In this document: in pieces, positions 22,661 through 34,683 of the stretch
How positions within the stretch are numbered: position 1 is the stretch's first letter
Layout: each line of letters begins with the position of its first letter
Source of the DNA: Aquila chrysaetos chrysaetos
Lineage: Eukaryota; Chordata; Aves; Accipitriformes; Accipitridae
Assembly: GCF_900496995.4 (NCBI RefSeq)
Contig: NC_044014.1
Coordinates: forward strand, 8,527,001 to 8,591,000
Reading direction: 5' to 3'
Length of the DNA: 64,000 nucleotides
Notes under the pieces: model-generated
What the model was told of the DNA's origin: nothing
The model's database searches: none
The model's input: the letters and a program-made list of their open reading frames with translations, nothing else
Program-made: the position numbers and the translations under genes

Positions 22661-25600
22661 TTTTTTTAGCTGTGTTTTTTGACCCTATAATTATTCACTG
22701 CTCATGATGGATCATCACTGATTAGGGTTTTAGAGGAATCAGTTTCTGGCATTACGCTGCATGCCAACTTTCAACACTGGTATTGCTGGACACGAGCTCA
22801 TACTGAAAAAATACTGACATCCAGACTAAGGGATTACTAAATAAAAAGTACAGGTCATGAATGTGGGATTATTTTTTATTGTTTGGGAAAGTAAATGCTG
22901 TCACACTGCATATCATACAGAATGGAGGTGAGCATCTGAGGAAGCAATAACTGAAAAGGCCTTTGAAGTCTTGCTAATGTATTATTAGTGACTTTTGAAG
23001 TGCCAGGCAACTTGTTAGTCTTTGTTTCCACATAGACAGTTGGGAGAATAGTATTTTCAGCATATATATTGTATTCAATATATAGATGGGGGTATTAATT
23101 AAAAAGTACAGAGGTTTCATTGGTGCTGCATGCACAGTTCAAGAGGGATATTGCGAAAATGGAGAAGATTGAGAGAAAGTCTTCTTGGATCATCATGAGA
23201 ATGGAAAAGAGGGAATGCAGAGCAAGAAGTGAAGGGAGGACTTTTAGACTAGGGGTACAAAGGCTCAGAGTGTAAATGGTTGTTTCCCAAAGATATAACC
23301 TGAGACCAGAAGAGGAGCAGTGATACTTAAACAAAGCAGTAGTGGTGGAACAAGAACTAGCCATGAAAAAATGAAGTCCAGTGTGTTGTCCTGAAACAGC
23401 CATCCGGCTGGAGTCACAGGGCAGAAAACATAGCTAGTTTTAAGATGGAGTTTTATTGCATTTTAATGTGACAGTGAGAAGTGGCATGGATGAGGGTCAG
23501 TGACCTAGATGGTGCCTTCCACTTCTTCATCCTGTGTTTCAAAGAGGCCAAATGGTAAGTTAAAGGGTCACCTCAGCAGCCTATGCTGAGGTGGGGAACA
23601 GCCTTTGTTAATATCATTATGTTCAGAGCAAGCAGTGGTAGAGCAGGAGCAGCTCTTTCTGCAGTAACAATCTGCAGTGCTAGCTCATTTTCATCTGTCA
23701 ACAAAGCTAAGCATGGTATCTTCTGTCCCTTCAGTCTTATGTTGTCTTTCCAATTTTCAGGTCTGCTTTTTCCCCTTCAGTACTGAAGTTTAAGTTCTGT
23801 ACCTTCTCTCAAGTCTTTTTAATTTTCACCATTTATATTTTTTCCCCATCTTTTCTTGCCTTACCGCTCCAACAATACTTCTTATAATTTCTGAACTGGC
23901 ACTGTCCTTAAAGAGAGAATATTTTTGTCAGTACCATCTTTTCAGTGTTTTATTTTAGCCTTTCATATTTTTCAGTAGTTTGGCACAGTGCTCAGTTAAC
24001 AGTGTAAGGGCAACACAAAGGAGAAGCAGCCATCTAGAGTTTAGCATATAAGCCTTGGGTATAGAAATTACAGGTTAAATTCCCCGTTCGCTCAGCAAAT
24101 TCTTGCATGGCTTTGAGCCTGAGGCACTTAGAGGACACTTGCTAATTTCACAGCCAAGCGTTGTAACATTACCTAAAATCGTAAGAGAGACTAAGGAAAA
24201 CAATATTACAGTAGTATCTTTAGGCCTCATAAAGGGGATCAGGTATGTATTTACCCATATGCAAATACCTGAAAGTACGCTATAATTTTTTCTGTTTTAT
24301 TTGAATGTAATTTTGTTGTTCAGCCCATTCTTTACAAGTATACAAAGAATATCATCTTTTCTAGGCACAGTCCCCATTTGGTAGCTCAGACACAGACTAT
24401 CAAATACTGAAAACTTGTGTGCACGGTACTGGATAAAGTGCTGGTGATATGGTGTACTAATTCAGGTAGCAGAGTAATTGGCATAATTGATGAAAGACTT
24501 AATTTCACCTTCAGCTCCTTCCCCATAAATAGCCCATAGTAGGGTTCTGATTCTGGATGAAGGCCCTTTGGCACTGCTTCAATACAAACGAGTAATACTA
24601 AGTAAAAGTGCATCTCGGCATTAGCCAGTCTCCTTTCTTGCTGGCTCACCAGCTTTTGCGTACAGCTAAGTTCTCCAGGAGGAAACTGATCTTAACTGAA
24701 TAGCTCTGAAACCCACAAATTTAACATTAGATAAATCAATTTTGTAGCGGAGCAAAGATGTCCAGAACCTTTTGTAGATTTCCTTCTCCAAACCACCCAA
24801 TATGAAGTAGTAACCAAGGCAAGGCAGGGCTCACATATGTTGTCTGGTCTAGGTAATAGGGATTTCTGTGTATCTACTGACCTCTTAAACTGATTCTGAG
24901 ACAGTGGACTAGGGCATTAACCTGAAATAATGACTCAGAATAGTGATGCAAATTCTTTTCTTGAGGCGTTTAACATGGGAAGTGTTCCAATAAAAGGTTA
25001 GTATGTAGGCGAAGTTGTACATAGATTTGTTCGTCATTGGAGGATTCAGTAAGATTTGGGCTTTTAAGGTGTTTAGGTCAGTTGCTTAGAAATAGTGAAC
25101 AATGTAAAGAAATTGCAAGATAATAGTAAAGAAAACCTATTAAATATCAAGTCCTTGGCTTCCCACTTCAGGACTTTGTGCAGTACCTGCTCTGATTTCC
25201 TAAATTATAGGGTACTCACCTTGACCCTACACTGATATTCATACATTTAAATTTACAGAGACAATTATGATCATTTAACCTGTCTACAAGCATCATAAAA
25301 AGCCCAACAAACATGATTCAGTTTTGGGAGGTGGCTGTGCCAGTTCTGTGCTAACTAGGGAGCCTTCATCCAAGTTGCAGCCAGCATCTGGCCACTTGTA
25401 TGTCTTTCCGGGAGGACCTTCACTGTTCCTCTTCACTATCAGGCTATTGTTAAATTTAGTGAACTCTAAGACCAACACTATTTTCCTTTTGCCATTTCTG
25501 AAGTGCAGAATGACTCTTGCTGATGACTAGTTCAAGTTTCTCTGTATATGGTATTCTACCAAAATACATCGTTTGCCACATTCTTTCAGGTAACAGTTCT

Positions 25601-28600
25601 GTAATTCTTTCCCAATTCCATTCTCACTTTAACTTTGCAGTGCTCCTAATAATGCTTGATTTGTAGCCTAATTTGTCCTCCTTTTTCATTTCAGCTTTTA
25701 TTTGTGTTCTCATGCATTTTCCCTTTAAAAAAAAAAAAAAAGGTCCACATTCCATGTGCAAATACTGCCATTTTGTTCTTCCTTTAAAAACATAGTGAGG
25801 TATTCAGTCTTAAATTACCTTAGCCCCACTGAATCCACCCTGTTTTCCTAGCTGCATTACATTGTCACAGCCCAGAAATTCTCATCTCCTACTGGGATTT
25901 CCTGGAATTGAAAAGTTTTAAGCCTTGTAACTGCTGCCAGGGTCTTCTCAGGATCACTCTGAGTGCTGCTGTTTGCTTTTCGCCTGTTGACTCAGACCAT
26001 ACCGTTTAGCCGGTCTTTTTTTAAGCAGGAGTCCTTACAGTCCTCCAGCCCCAACCAGGAGTTAGTAAGGACACTTGCCCAGAAACCCTCCCAAGTTTTC
26101 AGCCACTTACCACTCTGAATGCAGAAAGGGTTGCTGCTTTGCAAGCTCCGTTCAGCCAGCTCCCTGTCAAATCCTGGTTGCTACCGGCTCTTTTCACTTG
26201 GAATCAGTCCCACGACGGTGGGTGCGGACCTGCCCACACGGCATCTAATTATAGGCTTCATGTGGGTGACTGAGAACCTTTGTAAGAATGATACCCTTAT
26301 TGCTGGATATAACAGATGTTGCCTTTTCTTGTCTCTCATCACATCTAATTCATCCAAATTTGCACCTCTTGAAGTTTTGTTATGGGTTTGAAGAAAAGCA
26401 GGACGAGGCCATTTTAGCCCTCAGAGGCGTTCCTGTATGTAACATTCATAACAGTCAACATGAAACGCTTACCTGAGTGAGCTGGTTTTCGTAAGCTCCT
26501 GTTACAGGCGATGGGCTGAACCTCCTCTGTGGGGAAGTTCAGAACAGTAGCTTAATTTTGCTGCCCTGTCTCACCCACTGGAAGTCACCAGCTATCTGTT
26601 TGTTATCTGTCTGACGTGTATGCCCTGTGGAGCAAACCCTTGTACGTTTTCATATAATCAAAGCTGTTTATATTTTTTACATAAAGCAGGCTAGCTTCTT
26701 TTAAAAAGGGGGGAGTAAGAAAAAATTGTGTTACAACTTAGGGAAAATATAGGTGCCCGAGCATTTATTAGCTTTTTCTAATGAAGTTACTCGAGCTCTG
26801 TCTACCCACTACCATTTTGACCAATCTCTGTCCTCTTAGGCCGTGTGGGATTCACAGTTTCTGTGTCTCTGTGCCAAGCTCTCTCATCGGTTGGCATGCT
26901 CTGAATATAACTGGCATCTACTGACAATATTGTGATCCACTTAGAGCAGAGAAACCACAGCCACTTTCATTCAAACCTGTGTCAGGAGGAGAAGGATAGG
27001 ATGATGATAATCATGTCGTTCACCTTTTTCTCTGTAATGGCTTCGTGACTTGTCCATCATGTAAGTCTCAGGTTCTCCTCTGTGCTCTGGAGGTTGTGGG
27101 TCACAGCTGTGTCACAAGCCAGGTCTCTCAGTTCCTGGGCAAGACCTCAAGTCACTACACTGCTATCTACAGGATGGGTGCTGCCATAATCACCTGTGCA
27201 GGCAACTGTATAAGAGCCACTGTCATCCTTATACAAGGAGTGATTCACGTGCCTAAGGGCAGGAAGTAACTTGGGTTGAATCTGCAGGTCATATAAGAAG
27301 CCAATTTGTGGTCTTGAGATAGCGCATTGCCTGAGAGAAGATATAATTTCAGAAATAACACCAAAAGTATGTTTTTCCATTTGCTGAGCTATACATAATG
27401 CACTCAGCCTGCTAGCCATTGTAAAAACCAAGTCAAGAATGTCTGTCACTCCTTGTAGGACGTGGCACCTATATGAATGTTTGGATCTGAGTCTGGTTCT
27501 TGCTGGTAAAGTGGTGCAAGCCAGTGCCGTGTACAATGATAATCATTAGAAAGAAGTCTCAGAGGAATCTGGAGGAAGCAGTGGCTAGTCAGTAACTGGA
27601 TCTTGTATTTAATTACTGCTTATACTGAAGACACATATGTAATTTCAGATAAGACAGAACAGACCTAGCTAATAAGAAATTATCTATAGTCTAGTCTATG
27701 TTCATTGACTGGAAGATGGAAATTTGGCAGCAGTTACGGGACCTGTATCTCCTCAGAATGATGTAGCTCCTTAGATAAGTCTGGGGAGGAATGAAGCTGG
27801 GGTGCCATGGAAAAGAGATAAGGAATGTCATGTGCCCCATTTGTCAAAATACTCACATGTAAGTTAAGTGGAAAGCAGCCAGTGAAAATGGTGCCTCTGT
27901 TAATGATGAAACATCTTCAGAAATTGCTGAACATCTTTGTGTGAAAATCAGGCCCCTTTGAAATGTTTTTTTTTAGGGGACCAGGATTGCTGGATATGCT
28001 CAAATATTTTGCTGTACTTTCCCCAGAGTTAGTTCTTTGCGTGCATGTTGAAACAGTGCCACCAAGACCCCCCCAGCAGTACAGTTACAAATTGAAAGAG
28101 AAGTACAGGCTTGCAAGAATACCTCCAGGGACAAATGTACACAAATAGCTGAAAACTGCATTTGGCAAGAATATAAGTTTACTAACTTCTTTAGTTTGCT
28201 TTTTGATCTACTCTGTACATTGGTAAGTGGCAACCTGGTCAATACAGGGGGACCATATACATTTTCAACATGGAGTTTCACTGCTGGCATATTTCAAAGG
28301 GAATACACAGTGGTGCAGATTAAATTAATGTAGGCCAGTGTGACAAGTTGGAATTAATAGTAGAAAGAATTTCTAACCCATGTTGAAGGGTTTTGAGGTC
28401 TAGCTTCTTTTAGGAATGGTCAGTTTTTCTGGGTCTGGTTTTATGTCTTAAGAGGATCAGTAGGTTTTTATGGACACTCAGAAAAGGCTGACTTTTGCAG
28501 TTGCCTCTGACAATATGCAAGTGAACACATCCAGGTGGTTTTATAAAGGTCAGCTTGAGAATTATCAAGGACATAAATGCATTCTGATAGTAGTGGCCTT

Positions 28601-30997
28601 CACATAGGTAGGAAAAAGAGGATCAAAACACTCACTGAGAGACATGTTCTCCAATCTCAGCAACTGTGTTTCAAGTGCAGCAATATATAAATTACCAAGG
28701 CTTTCATAGAAAGATAAGTGAATGAAATTGTAAAAGCAACATTTTTCTCTCTCATTTCAACTTTAGATTGAAGATGGTTAATGAATTTCTTAGCTTGGAT
28801 GGAGGTCATCTGGAAGTAGCTTTCTGTATTCCATCCCCTAGAGAACAGCTAACACATATAGACAAAGGCCACTCACCTTCTTGGAGAATCTTACCTTTAG
28901 TCTCTGAGTGGCAAAGCCATGAGTAAAAGACTTTCTTGATATTTCTATTGTTTAACTCCAATGTGTTCATTCTGGTCAAGTGAACAAATCTTATAATCAA
29001 TAGAGGCAAAACCAATTTGCCTTAGTGTATCCATTCCAGTATTGCACAACAGCAATAAAAGGAATATTTTGGAAATTATAAATATTTATGACCTTCCATA
29101 ATACACGTTGCCTGCTAATTAAATCAGTCAAAGCAAGCAAAGATGATTAAATTCTGGTTTTGTGACCTGGAGACTGATGGAGCATAGTACCATTTAAAGG
29201 AAATAACACTAGGAGAGAATTTTAGAACAGGTGTTGAAAGTAAGTGAAGACAGAGAGGAGTCAGTAGGGACAGCTAGGCTGGCTTTACAAGTAATGGGCA
29301 GAAGTAAAGGGAACAGGGTGAAGTCCATTATTCTGAATGCTTGATCTCCTATTAATGCTAGAATATTAAACTTATTTGAAAGAAGCAGGTGAAATAAAAG
29401 GGAATAACTGTAAATTTGCCTTGGAGATTGAAAGGCAAAATGCAAATCTTTGTGAATGTTTAGACTGATGAAAGAACGGCTCTGACCAGCTTGGATACAG
29501 ACCAGTGGCTTGGAACAAAGCCAGCCATCTAGGACTCTGGGCATCTCCTACGTTTGGTCCCAAGCTTTCCTAGTGTCAAAAAAAGGAAAAAATTATGGGA
29601 TGAACAGGGGACTGACGCCAACGCCAGCCTGTATTTTCACACATTGCTTACACTTCCGGTGTTGCAAGACACTTGCCCCATCCAACCTTGCGGTCGCTGG
29701 GAGGAGAGGTATGTTTTTCTGCAGCACACCAATGTAGGCGTGCTCTGTTTGTGCAAGGGTTGGTGATGATGCATGTTCTTTCCGGAAGTTTTGAGATCCT
29801 TGATAGTTAAAGATAAAGAACAGCCTCTTGGCTCTGTTTTGTCTTGGAAAGAGGCCATAAAAATAGATTTGCACATGCTATCAACTTTTGCTTCCTAATT
29901 ATTGGAAACAGAATAACTTGAAGTAGCTTGGAGGCTATTTGAAATTACAAAGTCCCTGATACTGTGTTGCTACAAAAGAAGAATAGGAGAACCACAAGTT
30001 TTGTAGAGAGCCCACGCGGATAGATTTGCTGCTAGGTCAGTGAGCAATTGTTTACCCTCCCAGTGGCAATTCCAACCCCAGACAGCTTTGGGTTTGGAAG
30101 AATAACTCAAATAAATGTTGGGAATGCACAAAGATTTTCATTTTTCCTTCTGTCCCAGGAGCCTGCCAAATGTAACTGTTAGAGCCAGGGGTTACCCAGA
30201 AATACCCTGACTGCATTAAAGTCTCAGCAAAATCACTTTCCGAAGATCTTATTTTGCCTTCTACATAACAGACACACATTTGAGAATTGAAGCCTGCTTT
30301 AGGAAAAATCAGTAATTTGCACTGAAGGAAGACAGTGGGGGAACTGTAGGTAAATAATTTTGCTATAAGAATATCTAGGAGGAAATGCAAGAGAAGGGAG
30401 TGAGGTGATGCCCCTGCAAGAATACTACCTGGGAAAATAGACTTGCTCCCAGGCGATATGATCTTACAGGTGGGTTGGACACAGCTGTGGGATGGAAAAA
30501 ATTAAAACCTGTTCTCAGATCTACCAAAAGTACCTTCAGGATGTGTGTTCCCAGGCATTGAACCACTGTAATCATTCACTCACCTCTGGTATGCCAGAGA
30601 TAAAGACTCTAACCTAAATTAAATGTAAAGGGAGAAGTCAGAAAAACTTATCAAAATGCAGCTTTGTAGAAAAGAATTAGCTTTTCTTGGGGAAACAGAA
30701 GCCTGAAGAGAGAAACAAAAACTGATAAAAAATCATGTGGGAACATGTGAAATACAGGTTATCTAGAGAAGAAAAAAAAGCCTGATGTATTTTTACCTGG
30801 AGAAAATTATGGTTTCCCATTGAGTTTCTCTGAGGAAAGATGCTGGCAAGTGACTGGGCTATAAAACGACATAATCAGAAAGGAGATAGTCTTAAAGGCA
30901 GAATGAAGGCACCGAGGAGGCTTTCTGTACAAAAGCCTTGTCAAGCTTCATCTCTAACAAAGATGAAAGACCAAAAGGACTTGGTAGGCTTATTTCT

Positions 30998-31033
30998 GCA
31001 AATTCATAGTTCATTGCAAATTCGTAGTTCATT
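30998..31033. repeat. Tandem duplication of an 18-bp unit
   Basis: Two adjacent 18-mers (gcaaattc-tagttcatt) differing at one position. Confidence 0.9.
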
Positions 31034-34000
31034 TAAAAGGATTTTCTCAATATATTCTAGGATATTAGAGTAGCATGAAAAAATCTGAAAAGTCACAGGA
31101 ATAAAATAGATAGGATCAAAAGTGGTAAGAGAGATGACTGCATAAACTGAACGTTGAGGTCTCTGCCTATTAGTTCTATTTAATTTTTATTATTCTTATG
31201 CTTTTGGTTCTGAGCTCACAAATATTTACGAGGGACATTTTGATAGGCTGTGCTTTTGGGAAAGAAGAGAGTTTGCTGTGCTATGCACTAGAGTATTTTA
31301 TTCCTGTTAATGGAGAAGTCTGACAAAAATGGTCCTTGTTTTCTCATTAGCATAGCTGCTTATATCACTTTATGACAAACATACATTTTCTCCTAAAATT
31401 ATTTTTCTGACGTTACATATAAAGTAAATACAGATGATGTAAGTGGAGCAGAGAGTTAGTATTTTGGATTACTTATTATTGCTGTTCCCTTCTTCTATAA
31501 AACATTTAACAGGTTTGTTTGTACGTGTTTGTGTTTTACCTTACCCCATTGCCAAAGAGTGTCATGAGAAAGAAAAGGGACTGAGGCTGAATGCTTTAAA
31601 ATGGCTTTGTTAGTAATTTAACTTTGGCATAGTTTTTGTAGTGAACAAATGCTTAAGGAGTATTAAATGAAATTTGTATTGCAATTCTGAAGCACTCATA
31701 GTGTTGCAGAATATTTAAGTAATGTAAAAGACTGAATGCAAATCATAATATGTCTTTAAAAACCCTAGACAAATGAAGCACATCTGATTAAAAAAAAAAA
31801 GCTACCTTTCAACATGACAGCCAAATCTATCAAATGGTGCATCTCACTTGACATCTTAAAGATGCAATTTAAAGTGTTCTAAAAAGCTGGCTTACCTTGT
31901 TGTGAAGATATGAAAGAATTACCTGTTCCAGTCTTTGTCAAAGGCAGATTGTCTTGCGAAATATCAAACCCTTGCATTTTTTGGACTGTCTCCATTAATA
32001 CAAAGTGGTAGTATTCAAAGGTTTCATACAAGTAACAATTTTAATTTTTCAACACAGAAAGAAACAGGAGAAAGACTATTTGCTACCAGCAACACACAGC
32101 TACTGTCAATGGTTTTTTTCACCTTTAGCTCGTAAAAATAAATCTCTCTTGCTATGTCTATAGATGTATTAGCAAAGAAGTGCAGTGTTGATGTTTACTA
32201 TACCAAAGAATGAAAATTACCTCAAGAAACAGTCTATGACAAAAATGCAAAACAGGACAACAGAAGGGAAAGAAATTAATGCAATATTTTATTTTTAGCT
32301 GAACTGATTGGGTGAGGAAATGTATATTTTTAAGTGGTCTAATCAGCTGGACCACATTTACAGCAGAATTCATCAGCCCATACAAGCTGTCATGTTTTGT
32401 CAGAATGCTGTTGAAATCAATAGCTTAAAATTAAACAAAATGAAAGCTTGTATTTTTGAAAGTAAGAAGATTATCTATTATTCATAAAAACATCAAACTA
32501 ACTTTTAGAATTGCAAAGTAGCACAGCCAAGTATGGAGGCAGGAGGGGATGGGCTTTATAGAAGTCTTGAGTTCAACAGGACAGTGCTTCCTTCTTGTGG
32601 GAAGCGATGGCCTGCATTGCACTGCTCACTCTGCTGTCTCATGTCATTAAATCCAATGACCCAATCCAGTGCCTGCCCCTGCTGCACACTTTTTTTTGAC
32701 CCCAAGGAAAATATTTACATTTCCTTTGCTTCAGTTCCTGGCTGTAAGAAAGGGAAAATAAGTCTTCCTTCTTCTTTCCCTGAGTCTCCTTTATTTGCGC
32801 TGCTCTGGGGCAGAGAGCCGTGCCTGATTTATGAAGGATGTCAGAGATGGTGTAATTACTCGCTACAGGTATTTCCCAACTGCGTAGAAGTACGTGGGGG
32901 GGTGTTTTGTACTTGTCCAGGGAAGTGCAGAAGAGGGGAGTCCCTACTTAATGCAAGAAGAGGGTCTTGCCTAAGGAGTTTCCCTAAGGGGTAGAGGAGG
33001 ATGAGTTCCCTGCTCGGGATGGTTTCTGGATCCTGCTCCGCACGGGTGGAGATGGTAAGGGTACTGGAGCAGTGAGTCTGAGAAGGTAGACAGCTGATTT
33101 GTCAACTTTGCTGCAAACCTCCTAAGCAAGCTCCTCTGGCAAACTTCGTAAGAGGTGACTGGATTCTGAGATCTCAGAATTATTGCTGCATAATTTGAAA
33201 CACACCTGTTCATCACTCACATTTAGCCTGGTGTAATGCATATCATTAACACCTTCTGGTAAAACTCACTGGAAGTATTCTGGAATAGCTAGTTGTTAGG
33301 GTGGGACAGAACAGAGCTGCCCAATGTGATTCACACACAGGATTTCTGCACCCAAATGATGAACCTCACATTAGATTTAAAAATTAGCCCACCACAGTGG
33401 GCAATTAAAAACCGAAAGGATTTTTGTAGCTTGTCTTGAAACGGAAACAATCTTAGCTTATTTTGGCTGATGCTGATTACTCTTAGTGGTCTGGTTTTGT
33501 TAACCAGTATAATCAAAATGCTGCCAGATTTGGGGTGGGCAATGCTACATAGCAATGCAAATAATGCAGCTCAGGCCCGACTTCAGAAAGGCAAGATAGA
33601 GGTGGAAAATTCAGCTTCACCAGTAAAGAGAAAACAGTTACTTTGAAGGCTGCCAGAAAATTGAAGATCCTCAATAGTGCAACATAGTTTTGATAAAGAA
33701 GATGCCTGTTTCAGGTATAGAGAAAGAGTCCCAGCTCACCCACTGTTCGGCAGAGCTGAATAGAGCATATCAGTGAGTTCTTCCCCAGGAAAAAGGCAAC
33801 AAACAAATATTTTGCTGTACAATCAGCTGTCTTGCTTGACACATGGTGAACATTGATGGTAGAGTTTCTCAAGGTCTACTGAACAACTCCGTATGCAGTC
33901 CCACCTCCTAAGTAGTCTTTTGGATGTGCTGCTAAAATGTTGTTTAAATGTCCTTCAGGAAGGAAGGACAGGTCAGGCAACGCCATTCAAACTCTGATTA

Positions 34001-34124
34001 TTTTTATATTTAAAATTATTCCTTGGACTCCTGACATAGAAGCAATCAGATGCTTCTGAAAGCATGTAGGTGTCCTTTTCCTGAACAAGTAAGTAGGCAC
34101 TATTAAGGAATTTGGCTGTCTATA

Positions 34125-34262
34125 CTTCTTTTTTCTTCTCTCCCCATCCTCCCTTGTTTTCTTTTTTTCTTTTTTTTTCCTTCTTTCTTCTTTCTTTTTT
34201 TTTCATCTTTCTTCCTTTTTTTTTTTTTTTTTTTTTTTTTTTTCGTTTCTTGTTGCTTCTTT
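34125..34262. repeat. Long pyrimidine tract with 28-T run
   Basis: About 135 bp of almost pure C/T on the plus strand, including an uninterrupted 28-T run at 34216-34243. It lies about 360-500 bp past the gene C stop codon, so it appears as a purine tract downstream of the gene on the transcribed sense strand. Confidence 0.9.
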
Positions 34263-34331
34263 TTGGATGATCCTCCTAAGATAATTAAATGTATTTCAAA
34301 GGGGAATTGGCTAGAACTTTTTTTTCCCTAT

Positions 34332-34337
34332 TTTATT
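34332..34337 (-). terminator. Candidate polyadenylation signal (AATAAA) of gene C
   Basis: AATAAA on the minus strand about 283 nt after the gene C stop codon. I saw no canonical hexamer closer to the stop. Confidence 0.3.
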
Positions 34338-34619
34338 ATTTCCCCCCTTGACTGTGAAATATAACCACAGTGCATGTGTGTGTCACTAGTAAAATATGTT
34401 AGCTGTCATTGTAACTGGAATTCACAGAAGTGTAACTCCCCTATATGAAAAAAGGTTGACAACACTAATTTGGAAATAGAGCTTTTGCGGTGGGCTGGGC
34501 AAATTTTTCATAATCTATTGAAGGAGCCTTGTTGATAGTTTGGCATTGACTGGAGAAGGGTCCTCTTCCAGACGGTGAGGGTTGCCACAGTGGACAACCA
34601 CGGCATTCCTCGCCGAGCC

Positions 34620-34683
34620 TCAGCAAAGTGCCAGGGCTTGCCACGTGCTCGGCCGCACGGTTCCACAGCCACAGAACACAGAC
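34620..34683 (-). CDS. Gene C coding exon 12 (stop codon)
   Basis: 64 nt, the same length as gene B exon 12. Encodes [20 protein letters not shown] then TGA. Notably GC-rich compared with the rest of the gene. Acceptor ctcgccag. The C-terminal Cys pair is kept, with an extra Cys after FCG. Confidence 0.85.

Larger units (their letters stand above)
19353..34300. other. Large spacer between genes B and C; no convincing gene
   Basis: About 15 kb of AT-rich sequence. I searched the minus strand for decayed lipase exons (GHSLG elbow, FYPNGG, PWSG, MGHYAD) and saw none, so no fourth copy is evident. The longest open frames are a 155-codon minus frame at 19678-20145 and a 153-codon plus frame at 32533-32994. 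Neither shows splice or promoter context nor family resemblance. Short tandem duplications, a hairpin and an A-run (25726-25741) are listed separately or are minor. Confidence 0.55.

Noticed and set aside
19353-34300. A fourth, decayed lipase copy in the long spacer
   Set aside because: A visual search for the elbow, FYPNGG, PWSG and MGHYAD coding patterns on the minus strand found nothing; a profile search could still reveal a relic.
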